Positions 37,296 through 45,088 of a stretch of 64,000 nt of DNA are shown here, piece by piece; position 1 is the stretch's first letter; every line of letters starts with the position of its first letter. Made by a program: the position numbers and the translations under genes. Under the pieces are notes generated by a model, which searched no databases, was not told where the DNA came from, and saw nothing but the letters and a program-made list of their open reading frames with translations. Source of the DNA: Aquimarina sp. RZ0 (GTDB lineage Bacteria > Bacteroidota > Bacteroidia > Flavobacteriales > Flavobacteriaceae); contig NZ_VTZU01000042.1 of NCBI RefSeq assembly GCF_008370685.1, positions 1 to 64,000 on the forward strand, read 5' to 3'.

Positions 37296-37961
37296 ATGAT
37301 AGAAAAATTGTACCCATACCGTTTTGAATTCTTTCTGTGTAGTCAGATAGCTATCCTTTTTGGGTCATTGATTATTCCAGGAGACTTTTTCGAGACTCAT
37401 ATATCACCCATATTGTTTTTGATCAATTTGGTTGCAGGGATTTTATTAATCTCTAAGAAGAAAAAACTTACCTGGTTTTTTATTATTTTATTGATTGTTT
37501 CCGGAATTGTTTTTGGTGCAAATATGATTGAAAATAAATATAACCAACTGCGTTCTTTACTCAATATGGGAGTGTTTTTCTCATTCTATACCATTGTCAC
37601 TTTGGAAATTATTAAACAAATTTGGCAAGCTAAAATCATAAACAAAAATGTGATTTTCGGATTGATTAGCGGATATATCGCATTAGGGCTCATCAGTTTT
37701 TTTATTTGCTTATCCATAGAAATGGTCTATCCAAATTCTTTTGAAGGACTTAAGGCGACTATTGACCAACCACAATTATTTACAGAACGATTAATGTATT
37801 ACGCCTACATCACGCTAATGACGATTGGTTACGGCGAGATCGTTCCAGTGACTTCTTTAGCGCAAAAAGCAGCTATTTTAACAGGCATGATGGGTCAATT
37901 TTATTTAGTGATTTTGACTGCTATTGTTATAGGTAAATACATTAACAAAACCAATAACTAA
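37296..37961 (+). CDS. Potassium-channel-like membrane protein (Ion_trans_2 type)
   Basis: 221 residues with about six hydrophobic segments. The last two flank a pore loop containing TIGYGEIVP, the K+ selectivity filter. The earlier four segments (FFLCSQIAILFGSLII, ILFLINLVAGILL, WFFIILLIVSGIVFGANM, GVFFSFYTIVTLEII) do not carry the arginine ladder of a voltage sensor. There is no cytoplasmic RCK domain. The gene sits between the DUF2235 lipoprotein and a sensor kinase. Confidence 0.85.
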   Translation: MIEKLYPYRFEFFLCSQIAILFGSLIIPGDFFETHISPILFLINLVAGILLISKKKKLTWFFIILLIVSGIVFGANMIENKYNQLRSLLNMGVFFSFYTIVTLEIIKQIWQAKIINKNVIFGLISGYIALGLISFFICLSIEMVYPNSFEGLKATIDQPQLFTERLMYYAYITLMTIGYGEIVPVTSLAQKAAILTGMMGQFYLVILTAIVIGKYINKTNN

Positions 37962-37968
37962 TATTAAG

Positions 37969-39021
37969 TTGAAACATTATAAAATCAAATTGATTACATG
38001 GGAACAAATTAAAATCAGAATAAGAACTTTATTACTGATATCACTTAGTATATCTTTCTTAATTAATCTGAATAGGTTTTTATTTATCGTATACCCTAGT
38101 TTAGCTTATTTTAATGATGTTGCAGCCGGTTCGGTTTTTGTTTTTTTATTTCGATTACTAAGCTTTGCTGCATATTGTATAGTTCTTTTATATATGACCG
38201 TATACTCAACTAAGTATTTATTACGGTTTTCTAAGTCAGTTAGATTATTGACTTTTATTATAATTATTACTTCTTTCTCTATAGTTGCTTTTTATCTAAT
38301 CATGTGGATTCATCAGATGGTATTGTTTAAAGTTGTAGAGCCAGAAAGAGAAGGGATACGTTATGTTTGGGTGGTTATGGGCATAACATCAGTTTTAATT
38401 GGTTGGTTGCTTGTTTTTCAGCAAAAACAGAAAATGAATGAAATTGAAAAAGAAATGCTTATTAAAGAGAATATTCAGAATGAATTAATGGTGTTAAAGA
38501 GTCAGATCAACCCTCATTTTTTATTTAACTCTTTAAATTCTTTAAATTACATTATCCGAAATTCCCAGGAAGAAGCTGTTGATTTTGTAGACAAGCTTTC
38601 TTCCATTTTTAGATATATTTTGCAAAGCAGTGAAAAGAACCTCATCCCTGTAAGAGATGAAATAGAGTTTTTGACTAATTATATACATTTGGTGACCATA
38701 CGATATGGTACTAATGTTCAAATAAAAATAGACATTGCACAAGATTTTTATTCTACTTTGATTCCTATTCTTTCTCTACAAATACTAGTAGAAAATGCAA
38801 TAAAGCACAACGAAATTTCTAAAGATTATCCTTTAACGATAGAGGTTTACCATGAAAATGAGTATATTATAGTCAAAAATAAAATCCAGCCCCGAAACGA
38901 CCCTGAGAAAAGTACAGGATATGGACTTGCAAATTTATCAAAACGGTATATTCTTTTAAAAGAAAAAGATATTCAGGTTCATAAAAAAGATCATTTTATT
39001 GTTAAACTTCCTATGCACTAA
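37969..39021 (+). CDS. LytS-type sensor histidine kinase
   Basis: 350 residues starting at a TTG (37969) 8 bp after the channel stop; no ATG gives as complete a protein. Four membrane segments (to about 155) are followed by a short linker helix and a His_kinase (PF06580) domain with NPHFLFNSLNSL (H183), then the ATPase part with VENAIKHN and GYGLANLSKRY. No extracellular sensor domain is evident, so the membrane bundle itself may sense. The partner regulator begins 2 bp later. Confidence 0.9.
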   Translation: MKHYKIKLITWEQIKIRIRTLLLISLSISFLINLNRFLFIVYPSLAYFNDVAAGSVFVFLFRLLSFAAYCIVLLYMTVYSTKYLLRFSKSVRLLTFIIIITSFSIVAFYLIMWIHQMVLFKVVEPEREGIRYVWVVMGITSVLIGWLLVFQQKQKMNEIEKEMLIKENIQNELMVLKSQINPHFLFNSLNSLNYIIRNSQEEAVDFVDKLSSIFRYILQSSEKNLIPVRDEIEFLTNYIHLVTIRYGTNVQIKIDIAQDFYSTLIPILSLQILVENAIKHNEISKDYPLTIEVYHENEYIIVKNKIQPRNDPEKSTGYGLANLSKRYILLKEKDIQVHKKDHFIVKLPMH

Positions 39022-39023
39022 TT

Positions 39024-39791
39024 ATGAATGCTATAAAGGCTATACTTGTTGAGGATGAAATTGCTGCTGGCAAAAATCTAATTGATTTACTGTATCTCGA
39101 AAACACTGAAATAGAAATCGTTGAAATATTGGATAGTGTAAAGTCTGCCATACGATATTTTAGAAAAAATAGAGATTTTGACCTTGTTTTTATGGATGTC
39201 CATTTGGGAGATGGTATATGCTTTGAAATTTTTGAGAAAATTGAACTGAACACCCCTATAATTTTTACCACAGCCTATGATCAATATGCAATTGAGACAT
39301 TTAAGGTGAATAGTTTGTATTATCTGCTGAAACCAATTCGTAAAAAAGAACTGATACATGCTATTACTAAGTTTAAGAAGAATACTTACAATGGGGTGCA
39401 AAAAGAATTTGATTTACTGTTAGAAAACCTGAAAGCGAAGCGCAAAAAATACCATTCTACCCTGTTAATACCTAATAGAGGAGATATTATCCCGGTAAAA
39501 GTCAAGAATTTTGCTTTTTTTTATATTAAAACTGGGATAGTGCGAGGAATTACTTTTTCTCAAGAGTCCTTCACTTTTGATAAAAAAATACAAGAACTAG
39601 AGAAAGAGTTAGATCCTGAATCATTTTATAGAGTGAATAGACAATTCATTATAAATCGTGATGCTGTGGATAAAATAAATTATCCTTTTTATGGAAAAAT
39701 TAAAGTAACCGTAACCCCAGAAATTGATGATAGTATTATCATTAGTAAGGCAAAAGCAAAGGATTTTAAGAATTGGCTAATGAGTAATTGA
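39024..39791 (+). CDS. LytTR-family response regulator
   Basis: 255 residues. Receiver domain 1-120: acidic pocket VEDE, phospho-acceptor FMDVH with D58, TTAYD, and Lys in LLKPI. A C-terminal LytTR DNA-binding domain (about 150-255) has FAFFYIKTGIVRGIT and FYRVNRQFIINRDAVDKI. Cognate to the kinase just upstream. Its targets could include the operon itself; no LytTR site was identified. Confidence 0.93.
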   Translation: MNAIKAILVEDEIAAGKNLIDLLYLENTEIEIVEILDSVKSAIRYFRKNRDFDLVFMDVHLGDGICFEIFEKIELNTPIIFTTAYDQYAIETFKVNSLYYLLKPIRKKELIHAITKFKKNTYNGVQKEFDLLLENLKAKRKKYHSTLLIPNRGDIIPVKVKNFAFFYIKTGIVRGITFSQESFTFDKKIQELEKELDPESFYRVNRQFIINRDAVDKINYPFYGKIKVTVTPEIDDSIIISKAKAKDFKNWLMSN

Positions 39792-39944
39792 AATCAAAAT
39801 CCAGACACTTTAAATAGGTATTTATCCACTTCACTTATTTTTGTTTTTTTTAGCATGGTAGATCAAATACATTTAGTGTGATCTAATATGGCTTATTCGT
39901 TTAGATCATGATTTTTAGTAATACCCGCACATAAATCATGTATA

Positions 39945-40937
39945 ATGAAACAAGAGTATTTTGTATATCAGGTATCTTATTTTAAACCACTGTTGATTAG
40001 GTTAGGAAATTTCGGAATTGATACCGAAAAAATTATTCAAAAAAGTGAAATACGACATTTTGATCTTTCTAGTTCACAAAACTATGTTCCTACAATGGTA
40101 GCTCATGAATTATTTTCATTACTGAGAAGAAATAGTGAGAATGATACACTCATAGTTAATTCCCTTAATGATTTTAGTCTTTCAGAATTAGGTAGTTATG
40201 GATCATATCTGACAGGGTTCTCAACATTGAATGATGCTATTGCTGCTTTTGTCAAATCCAATTATGTACTTCAGACAAATCTTCAAACAAATTTAAAGAT
40301 TCATAAAAATAAGGCTATATTCTCTTTTTCATTTTTAGATCAAAACTCTAGAAAATGCAGAATACCAGAGTATATTTTATTGACAATCGTATCTCAATTG
40401 TTTACCGTATATGGAGGACACAATTGGCATCCAATCTCTATCCATATACCAGATGCTGCGCTTTCTGGTATCAAGTCCTTGTTACCAGGCGTAGAATGTC
40501 CTGTTCAATACAATCAACCAGAGTATCGATTTGTTTTTTCAAAATCTTTACTGGAGCACGAGACTTATACCAATCCTCTGAATTTTTGTGGAGTACCTAA
40601 GTATAAAGAAAAAAATATAGTAGAAGTTATTGAAAATGTGATATCGAGCTATAAGTATGGTTGTATCCCCTCTCTTAAAACACTCGCTAGTCATTTTAAT
40701 ACTTCTGAGAGTAGTCTGAAAAGGATACTAAAATCAAAAGAGGCTAAATTTTCTGATATTCTAGGTCATATATTACAAGAAAGAGCAGTTTGCCTTCTAA
40801 CTACCTCTACTATGAATATTAATTTGATTAGTGAACACTTGGGATATTCTGACAGTCCAAATTTTATTCGATCCTTTAAAAAATGGACAGGTTTAACCCC
40901 TGGTGAATATCGAGAAAGTATGATATTCTCTCATTAA
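39945..40937 (+). CDS. AraC-family transcriptional regulator
   Basis: 330 residues. The N-terminal region (about 1-200, FSLSELGSYGSYLTGFSTLNDAI) resembles the arabinose-binding-like domain of OruR-type regulators. The C-terminal two-HTH AraC module has LKTLASHFNTSESSLKRIL and INLISEHLGYSDSPNFIRSFKKWTGLTPGEYR. It may respond to a small ligand. It stands alone between the LytSR unit and a dispersed element, so targets cannot be inferred. Confidence 0.92.
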   Translation: MKQEYFVYQVSYFKPLLIRLGNFGIDTEKIIQKSEIRHFDLSSSQNYVPTMVAHELFSLLRRNSENDTLIVNSLNDFSLSELGSYGSYLTGFSTLNDAIAAFVKSNYVLQTNLQTNLKIHKNKAIFSFSFLDQNSRKCRIPEYILLTIVSQLFTVYGGHNWHPISIHIPDAALSGIKSLLPGVECPVQYNQPEYRFVFSKSLLEHETYTNPLNFCGVPKYKEKNIVEVIENVISSYKYGCIPSLKTLASHFNTSESSLKRILKSKEAKFSDILGHILQERAVCLLTTSTMNINLISEHLGYSDSPNFIRSFKKWTGLTPGEYRESMIFSH

Positions 40938-40943
40938 AGCATT

Positions 40944-41105
40944 GAACTCATCCTGAGTAGTGGTTCTCAACCGAAAAGTTTGACTTTTGTACTATGATGG
41001 AGTAGGTTTTTTTCACTATAACTCGTAGCTATGGTTAAAAAAACTAACAAAATTAGCGTGCAATATGTAAATTTTGTAGCTCAAAACAGTACTCATGATG
41101 AGCTC
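40944..41105. repeat. 162-bp dispersed element (copy 4), between convergent genes
   Basis: The left end GAACTCATCCTGAGTAGTG and the complement of the right end (GAGCTCATCATGAGTACTG) agree at 16 of 19 positions. The element begins 6 bp after the AraC stop and ends 4 bp before the last base of the convergent Omp85 gene. Size and outer bases match the copies at 5100 and 25193, and a central dyad with T- and A-tracts (TTTTTTT near 41008, AAAAAAA near 41037) is again present. The interior is otherwise diverged. Confidence 0.7.
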
Positions 41106-41109
41106 ATTA

Positions 41110-42228
41110 TCAGAAAGCTTCATTGATTCCAAAATAAAAACCACTATTTCCATTTTCTCCAAATCCGGTATCTAATCGTAACCAGGTACTTTTATTTTTA
41201 AGCAACTTAAAACGTATTCCCGCTCCTGCACTCGGTTTCATGTTGCTTATACTAAAGAAGTCTTCGGGAGTATTTGCTACTTCACCTATCAATCCAAAGG
41301 CCGCCATTGTCCATCGCGGTCTAAAACGCCATCGATACTCTGTTTGTATTATATACATATGGTTGTCTGTAAATCGACCATAGAAATACCCTCGTGCGCT
41401 ATAACTTCCTCCAAACTTAGCCAACCCTTGAAAAGGCGCATCTCCAAAAGTGTTTTCACTATATACCTGCATTGCCAGGATGCTCGTTTTGGATAATGAT
41501 TCATAGGTTCGTAAATCCAAAAAGAATTTATTATATCCGTGGGTTGCTCCCAGAAGTTCGCTTGAAAACTGTGCATTCAATTTATAATAACGACCTGATA
41601 GAGGAGACCCCAGATCATCTCGGGTATCTAAATTAAAGGTCACGCCTAACCCGCTAATAATAGCGCGGTCACTACCCAAAATAGTCTCACCATCCAGAAT
41701 TCCTCCTTCTTCAACTTCAGTAACCTGGTGATTTTCGAAGATATATTCAAATCCAAAATTAAGATTTGGAGGTAAACGTCTTAGATAACCAATCTTTAAT
41801 TTATGCGAAGTCATGTTATAGACTTCTTCATCCCTGTCAGGAGCATTATTCCCTATTCCCCAAAATAGGTTAGGATAGATCTCCCAAACATAGTCTATAT
41901 CGATAAAATAGTCTCCTTTACCTAAATAGATTTCTGGCTTGACTTCAAATAAAAACTGTTCATTCAGTGTGTAAATTCCACTAAATAAAATGTTTGACTG
42001 GCGGTCATTATAGATATTGGTTTTGTTTAGCAAAAATACTTGGCCACCACCGCCAAAACCAAATTCGGTCTCTGGTGTATAAAATGCAATAGGAACTCCT
42101 ATAAATTGAATACTTTTTGTACTTGCAATCGTATCTGTCTTAAATACAGTTTCTTTACTCTGAGATTGAATACTATTAGATATTAATGATATCAGAGCAA
42201 CCATATATATTAAAATTTGCTTTTTCAT
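41110..42228 (-). CDS. Omp85-type outer-membrane barrel (surface antigen D15 family)
   Basis: 372 residues with a signal peptide (ending SIQSQS) and then a barrel of the Bac_surface_Ag type: FNLDTRDDLGSPLSGRYYKL, FGGSYSARGYFYGRFTDNH (matching the RG[FY] loop-6 motif) and a C-terminal strand FYFGINEAF. No POTRA domains are present, so it is not BamA or TamA proper. It is closer to short barrel-only members sometimes linked to lipid or protein export. Its start overlaps the previous gene by one base. Confidence 0.78.
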   Translation of the reverse strand: MKKQILIYMVALISLISNSIQSQSKETVFKTDTIASTKSIQFIGVPIAFYTPETEFGFGGGGQVFLLNKTNIYNDRQSNILFSGIYTLNEQFLFEVKPEIYLGKGDYFIDIDYVWEIYPNLFWGIGNNAPDRDEEVYNMTSHKLKIGYLRRLPPNLNFGFEYIFENHQVTEVEEGGILDGETILGSDRAIISGLGVTFNLDTRDDLGSPLSGRYYKLNAQFSSELLGATHGYNKFFLDLRTYESLSKTSILAMQVYSENTFGDAPFQGLAKFGGSYSARGYFYGRFTDNHMYIIQTEYRWRFRPRWTMAAFGLIGEVANTPEDFFSISNMKPSAGAGIRFKLLKNKSTWLRLDTGFGENGNSGFYFGINEAF

Positions 42229-42893
42229 TAGAATGTATCTACTAAAATGTTAAAACCAAATGAAAAAGAAATGCTATTCACAAAAATATCTTCTGAGGTA
42301 GCAGTGTTTACAGGAATCGATTCTTGATCAATATTGATCCATAATAAATTGGTTTTTAATCCTATATCAAAGGTGACCAGATCAAAAAAAGAATAAGAAT
42401 ATCCAACGCCGAGCAGTGTACCAAAACCACTGCCTTCGCTCAATTCTTCTACAAAACCAGTGGTTTGTTCTATGCGAGTATTATCTATATAACGTACATA
42501 CCCGGGGGATACCTGAAAAAAAAGTGAGCCACGCTCTACCTTGGAGATGTAGTAGGAAACTAGCGGCCCTACAAATAAGTTTTCTGTAGTTCTTTCCACA
42601 ATTCCTGAGTTATTACTTCTATTCGCTGCAATTGTACCTCCTACTAAAAAACGGTCTTTTATAAATTTTCCAGTAGTGAGATTAATCCCATATTCATTGG
42701 TTGTAGTTGTTTCATCCGTGCTTCTTAATTCGATAGTACTCGAGTTGATGGTGCCGGATAATCCTGTAAGCCACTTTCCTTTACGGAATGGAGTAACTAC
42801 GGAGTCATTTTTGATTTCCTGCGCATTGATAGAACCATAGAAGAGAAGCGTTATGCATATGGGTATTATTTTTAGAATAGTGTAGTACTTCAT
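42228..42893 (-). CDS. Outer-membrane beta-barrel protein, unknown function
   Basis: 221 residues: signal peptide (ending SINAQE), then an eight-strand-type barrel pattern (GKWLTGLSGTINSST, FLVGGTIAANRS, ENLFVGPLVSYYI, LFFQVSPGYVRYI, FGTLLGVGYSYSF), ending SFSFGFNILVDTF. Resembles OmpA-like or porin-family barrels without the peptidoglycan domain. Middle gene of the HtrA-barrel-Omp85 unit. Confidence 0.72.
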   Translation of the reverse strand: MKYYTILKIIPICITLLFYGSINAQEIKNDSVVTPFRKGKWLTGLSGTINSSTIELRSTDETTTTNEYGINLTTGKFIKDRFLVGGTIAANRSNNSGIVERTTENLFVGPLVSYYISKVERGSLFFQVSPGYVRYIDNTRIEQTTGFVEELSEGSGFGTLLGVGYSYSFFDLVTFDIGLKTNLLWINIDQESIPVNTATSEDIFVNSISFSFGFNILVDTF

Positions 42894-42922
42894 TAAATAG
42901 GATTAATTCACAAAACAATTAG

Positions 42923-43933
42923 TTATCGCTTCAATGTAATGATTTTTCCATTGCGGAGTATTTTTAGTTCTAACGGATCTGTAGATTTAAGATTCTTTCC
43001 TAGTTTACCTAATTTTGCCAAGGATTCATCGGTTAAATCAAATTCAACTTCATTAAAAGCCAGAATAATATCACCTCCAATTATTAATTTTTGTCTATCA
43101 ATCACAACTTCGGTATCCCCTCCTTGCAGTCCCATTTTATGTAATATTGATCCAAAGACTACACGCTGTACCAATAAACCACTGTTTTGGGGTACATTGA
43201 ATAATCGCTTGGTTTTACCGATAAGAGGATATGCGTCAAAACCTAACCAGGGAGTTCTGTTGTTTGCGATCAGGTTTTTAGTAATATTAGCAGTTGCTGC
43301 AAATCCAATACCTTCAAAACCGCCTGATTTGGTAAGAATTTGACTTACTACGCCTATAACTTCACCTTTCATATTAAACATAGGTCCGCCAGAATTACCG
43401 GTATTGATGGCGGCATCTGTTTGGATAAATTCAGCTTGCGTAAAGGGGTTGTTACCTTGTTTGTTTTTGATAATACCACTTATATAACCCGAGGATAGAG
43501 AATGACTATACCCAAAAGGAGCTCCCACGATAAAAACTTGTTCTCCGATCTTTATCTGATCAGAATCACCAAAAGAAACAGTTGTAACGTATTTTTTTGG
43601 TATATCTAGTTTAATTAATGCAACATCGGCAGTTTTAAAAGTGGAAATCACTTTGGCAGATCGTATATCTCCATCCAGAAATCGAACTTTGAGCTGTTCA
43701 GCAACATCAACGACGTGGGATGCCGTAATAATTTCAGAATCTGAAACCATAAACCCAGACCCCAAACCCTCTGAAGTTATTGTTTTGGTAACTCCTGCAT
43801 TAGATTCTAATTTAGCTTCTTGAGTAAATATTACTACCACAGCAGGATTGACTCTTTCATAAAGTTTAGATAAATCTTGAGACCAGCCAGCATTTGCAAT
43901 AAAAAAGAGTAGGAGAAGAACCTTATTTCTCAT
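42923..43933 (-). CDS. HtrA/DegP-like serine protease with PDZ domain
   Basis: 336 residues: signal peptide (ending AGWSQ), then a trypsin-like domain with all three catalytic residues: H73 (ITASHVVD), D103 (ADVALIKLD) and S181 (TGNSGGP). The C-terminal part (about 240-330) looks like a single PDZ domain (GLLVQRVVFGS, GGDIILAFNEVEFD). Likely a periplasmic quality-control protease. It is shorter than DegP, which has two PDZ domains. First gene of a unit with two outer-membrane barrels, which may be its clients. Confidence 0.88.
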   Translation of the reverse strand: MRNKVLLLLFFIANAGWSQDLSKLYERVNPAVVVIFTQEAKLESNAGVTKTITSEGLGSGFMVSDSEIITASHVVDVAEQLKVRFLDGDIRSAKVISTFKTADVALIKLDIPKKYVTTVSFGDSDQIKIGEQVFIVGAPFGYSHSLSSGYISGIIKNKQGNNPFTQAEFIQTDAAINTGNSGGPMFNMKGEVIGVVSQILTKSGGFEGIGFAATANITKNLIANNRTPWLGFDAYPLIGKTKRLFNVPQNSGLLVQRVVFGSILHKMGLQGGDTEVVIDRQKLIIGGDIILAFNEVEFDLTDESLAKLGKLGKNLKSTDPLELKILRNGKIITLKR

Positions 43934-44094
43934 GAGAATGTTTTATAACTCCAATAATACTAATTAGGGGTCTATAAGTAATTATCATTTGGGTTCAATA
44001 TATGCATACTTTATGAGATATATTGATGGTTTTACAATTGACCAGGTAGAGTCTAGATGCTCGTTTAATTTCAATTAAAATCTATAAAAAAGTA

Positions 44095-44280
44095 TGTCCT
44101 GTAAATAGTGGAATGTCTACTTTTAATAGGACAGAAAAATATAGCCCGTAATCTTATATTTGAATTATGGCAAAAAAGTATGAAGATGAATTTAAGTTAA
44201 TGATTGTAGAATTATTGCAATCAGGTCAAAGTGTAAATTCAGTTAGTAGTGAACCCCTTATTAGCAATAAAAGAGGGTAA
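44095..44280 (+). pseudogene. IS3-family element left end and orfA fragment
   Basis: A terminal-like sequence TGTCCTGTAAATAGTGG begins at 44095, and its TGTCCT is matched by AGGACA at 44128-44133. A frame from the ATG at 44167 reads MAKKYEDEFKLMIVELLQSG then QSVNSVSSE, the N-terminus of an IS3-family OrfA (helix-turn-helix start). After about 44252 the frame leaves the family consensus and stops at 44280. The remainder of the element is gone and unrelated coding-like DNA follows, so a deletion removed its right part. Confidence 0.72.
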
Positions 44281-44352
44281 AGTTATAATCCACCAGAATA
44301 CACTTACTAGATTGACGAAAAAAATCAGGGAATATAAAGCACAGAACACCTA
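44246..44352 (+). pseudogene. C-terminal tail of a lost gene at the IS3 scar
   Basis: From the IS junction a different frame reads PLLAIKEGKVIIHQNTL then TRLTKKIREYKAQNT and a stop at 44350-44352, with ordinary protein composition but no start. It looks like the end of a gene whose front part was removed together with the IS. No family recognised. It directly precedes the Hcp gene. Confidence 0.4.
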
Positions 44353-44389
44353 ATTTATTTTATTTTTGAATCCTTAAAACCAACCATTT

Positions 44390-45088
44390 ATGAGTATATG
44401 AATTGCTTTGATTGTCGATGATATAGAATTCCGTGTTTTGGATTTCTTTTTCGGCTTCTTTCAAAACTCCGATTATACAGGGCGACCAGTAAGCACACCC
44501 AACGCAAACCCTTTCAAATTTGTGATCGAAGCAAGCAAAGATATTACGTTTGTAGAATGGGCAATGCACGCCACAATGATGAAAAAACGCTGTAAAATTG
44601 TATTTTCTCCAGTTAATGGAATGAGCAAAAGCACCACCATTGAATTATTAGACGTTTATTGTATTTTCTGCCAATACCATTTTTCATCTACTGGCAATAA
44701 TCCTTTAACTATAGATGTGAGCCTATCCCCCGCGACAATCATCCGTGATGGCGAAGTTTTGCTAAAAAGGCATTGGGCGGTGACAGACCCCGCAATGCTT
44801 AATGTGCAACCGACTGTTATTGATAATGGGAAGAAAGTAACGAATTATTATTTAACCAATACAGATGGTGAAGCAATTGACGATTACAAAAAGGGCGACA
44901 TCATCGTGCTAAACATAGAAACTAGAAACCGTATAGGTGATAGCCTAACAATTGATCTAAATGATGCAGAGTATGATTTTGAATATAATGGCGATGTATT
45001 ACCTAATGACACGCTTCGAAACATTGTTATTAGTAATGATTTAGAACAAATTGAATTAAAAGTAGTTGAGCAAAAAAATAAAGACTAA
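44390..45088 (+). CDS. Hcp/TssD-like T6SS tube protein with C-terminal extension; stop at codon 4
   Basis: From 44408 on, the frame has a Bacteroidota TssD (Hcp) core: DDIEFRVLDF, SDYTGRPVSTPNANP, FVIEASKDITFVEWA, TIELLDVYCIFCQYHFSSTG and NNPLTIDVSLSPA (about 1-127 of 226). About 95 more residues follow (NVQPTVIDNGKKVTNYYL, IVLNIETRNRIGDSLTIDL), beta-rich, probably a cargo or adaptor domain. The canonical start is ATG at 44390 (M-S-I), but codon 4 is TGA (44399-44401), so translation would need a TTG at 44408 or readthrough. If not a sequencing error, the gene may be weakened. Its stop overlaps the next ATG (TAATG). Confidence 0.78.
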
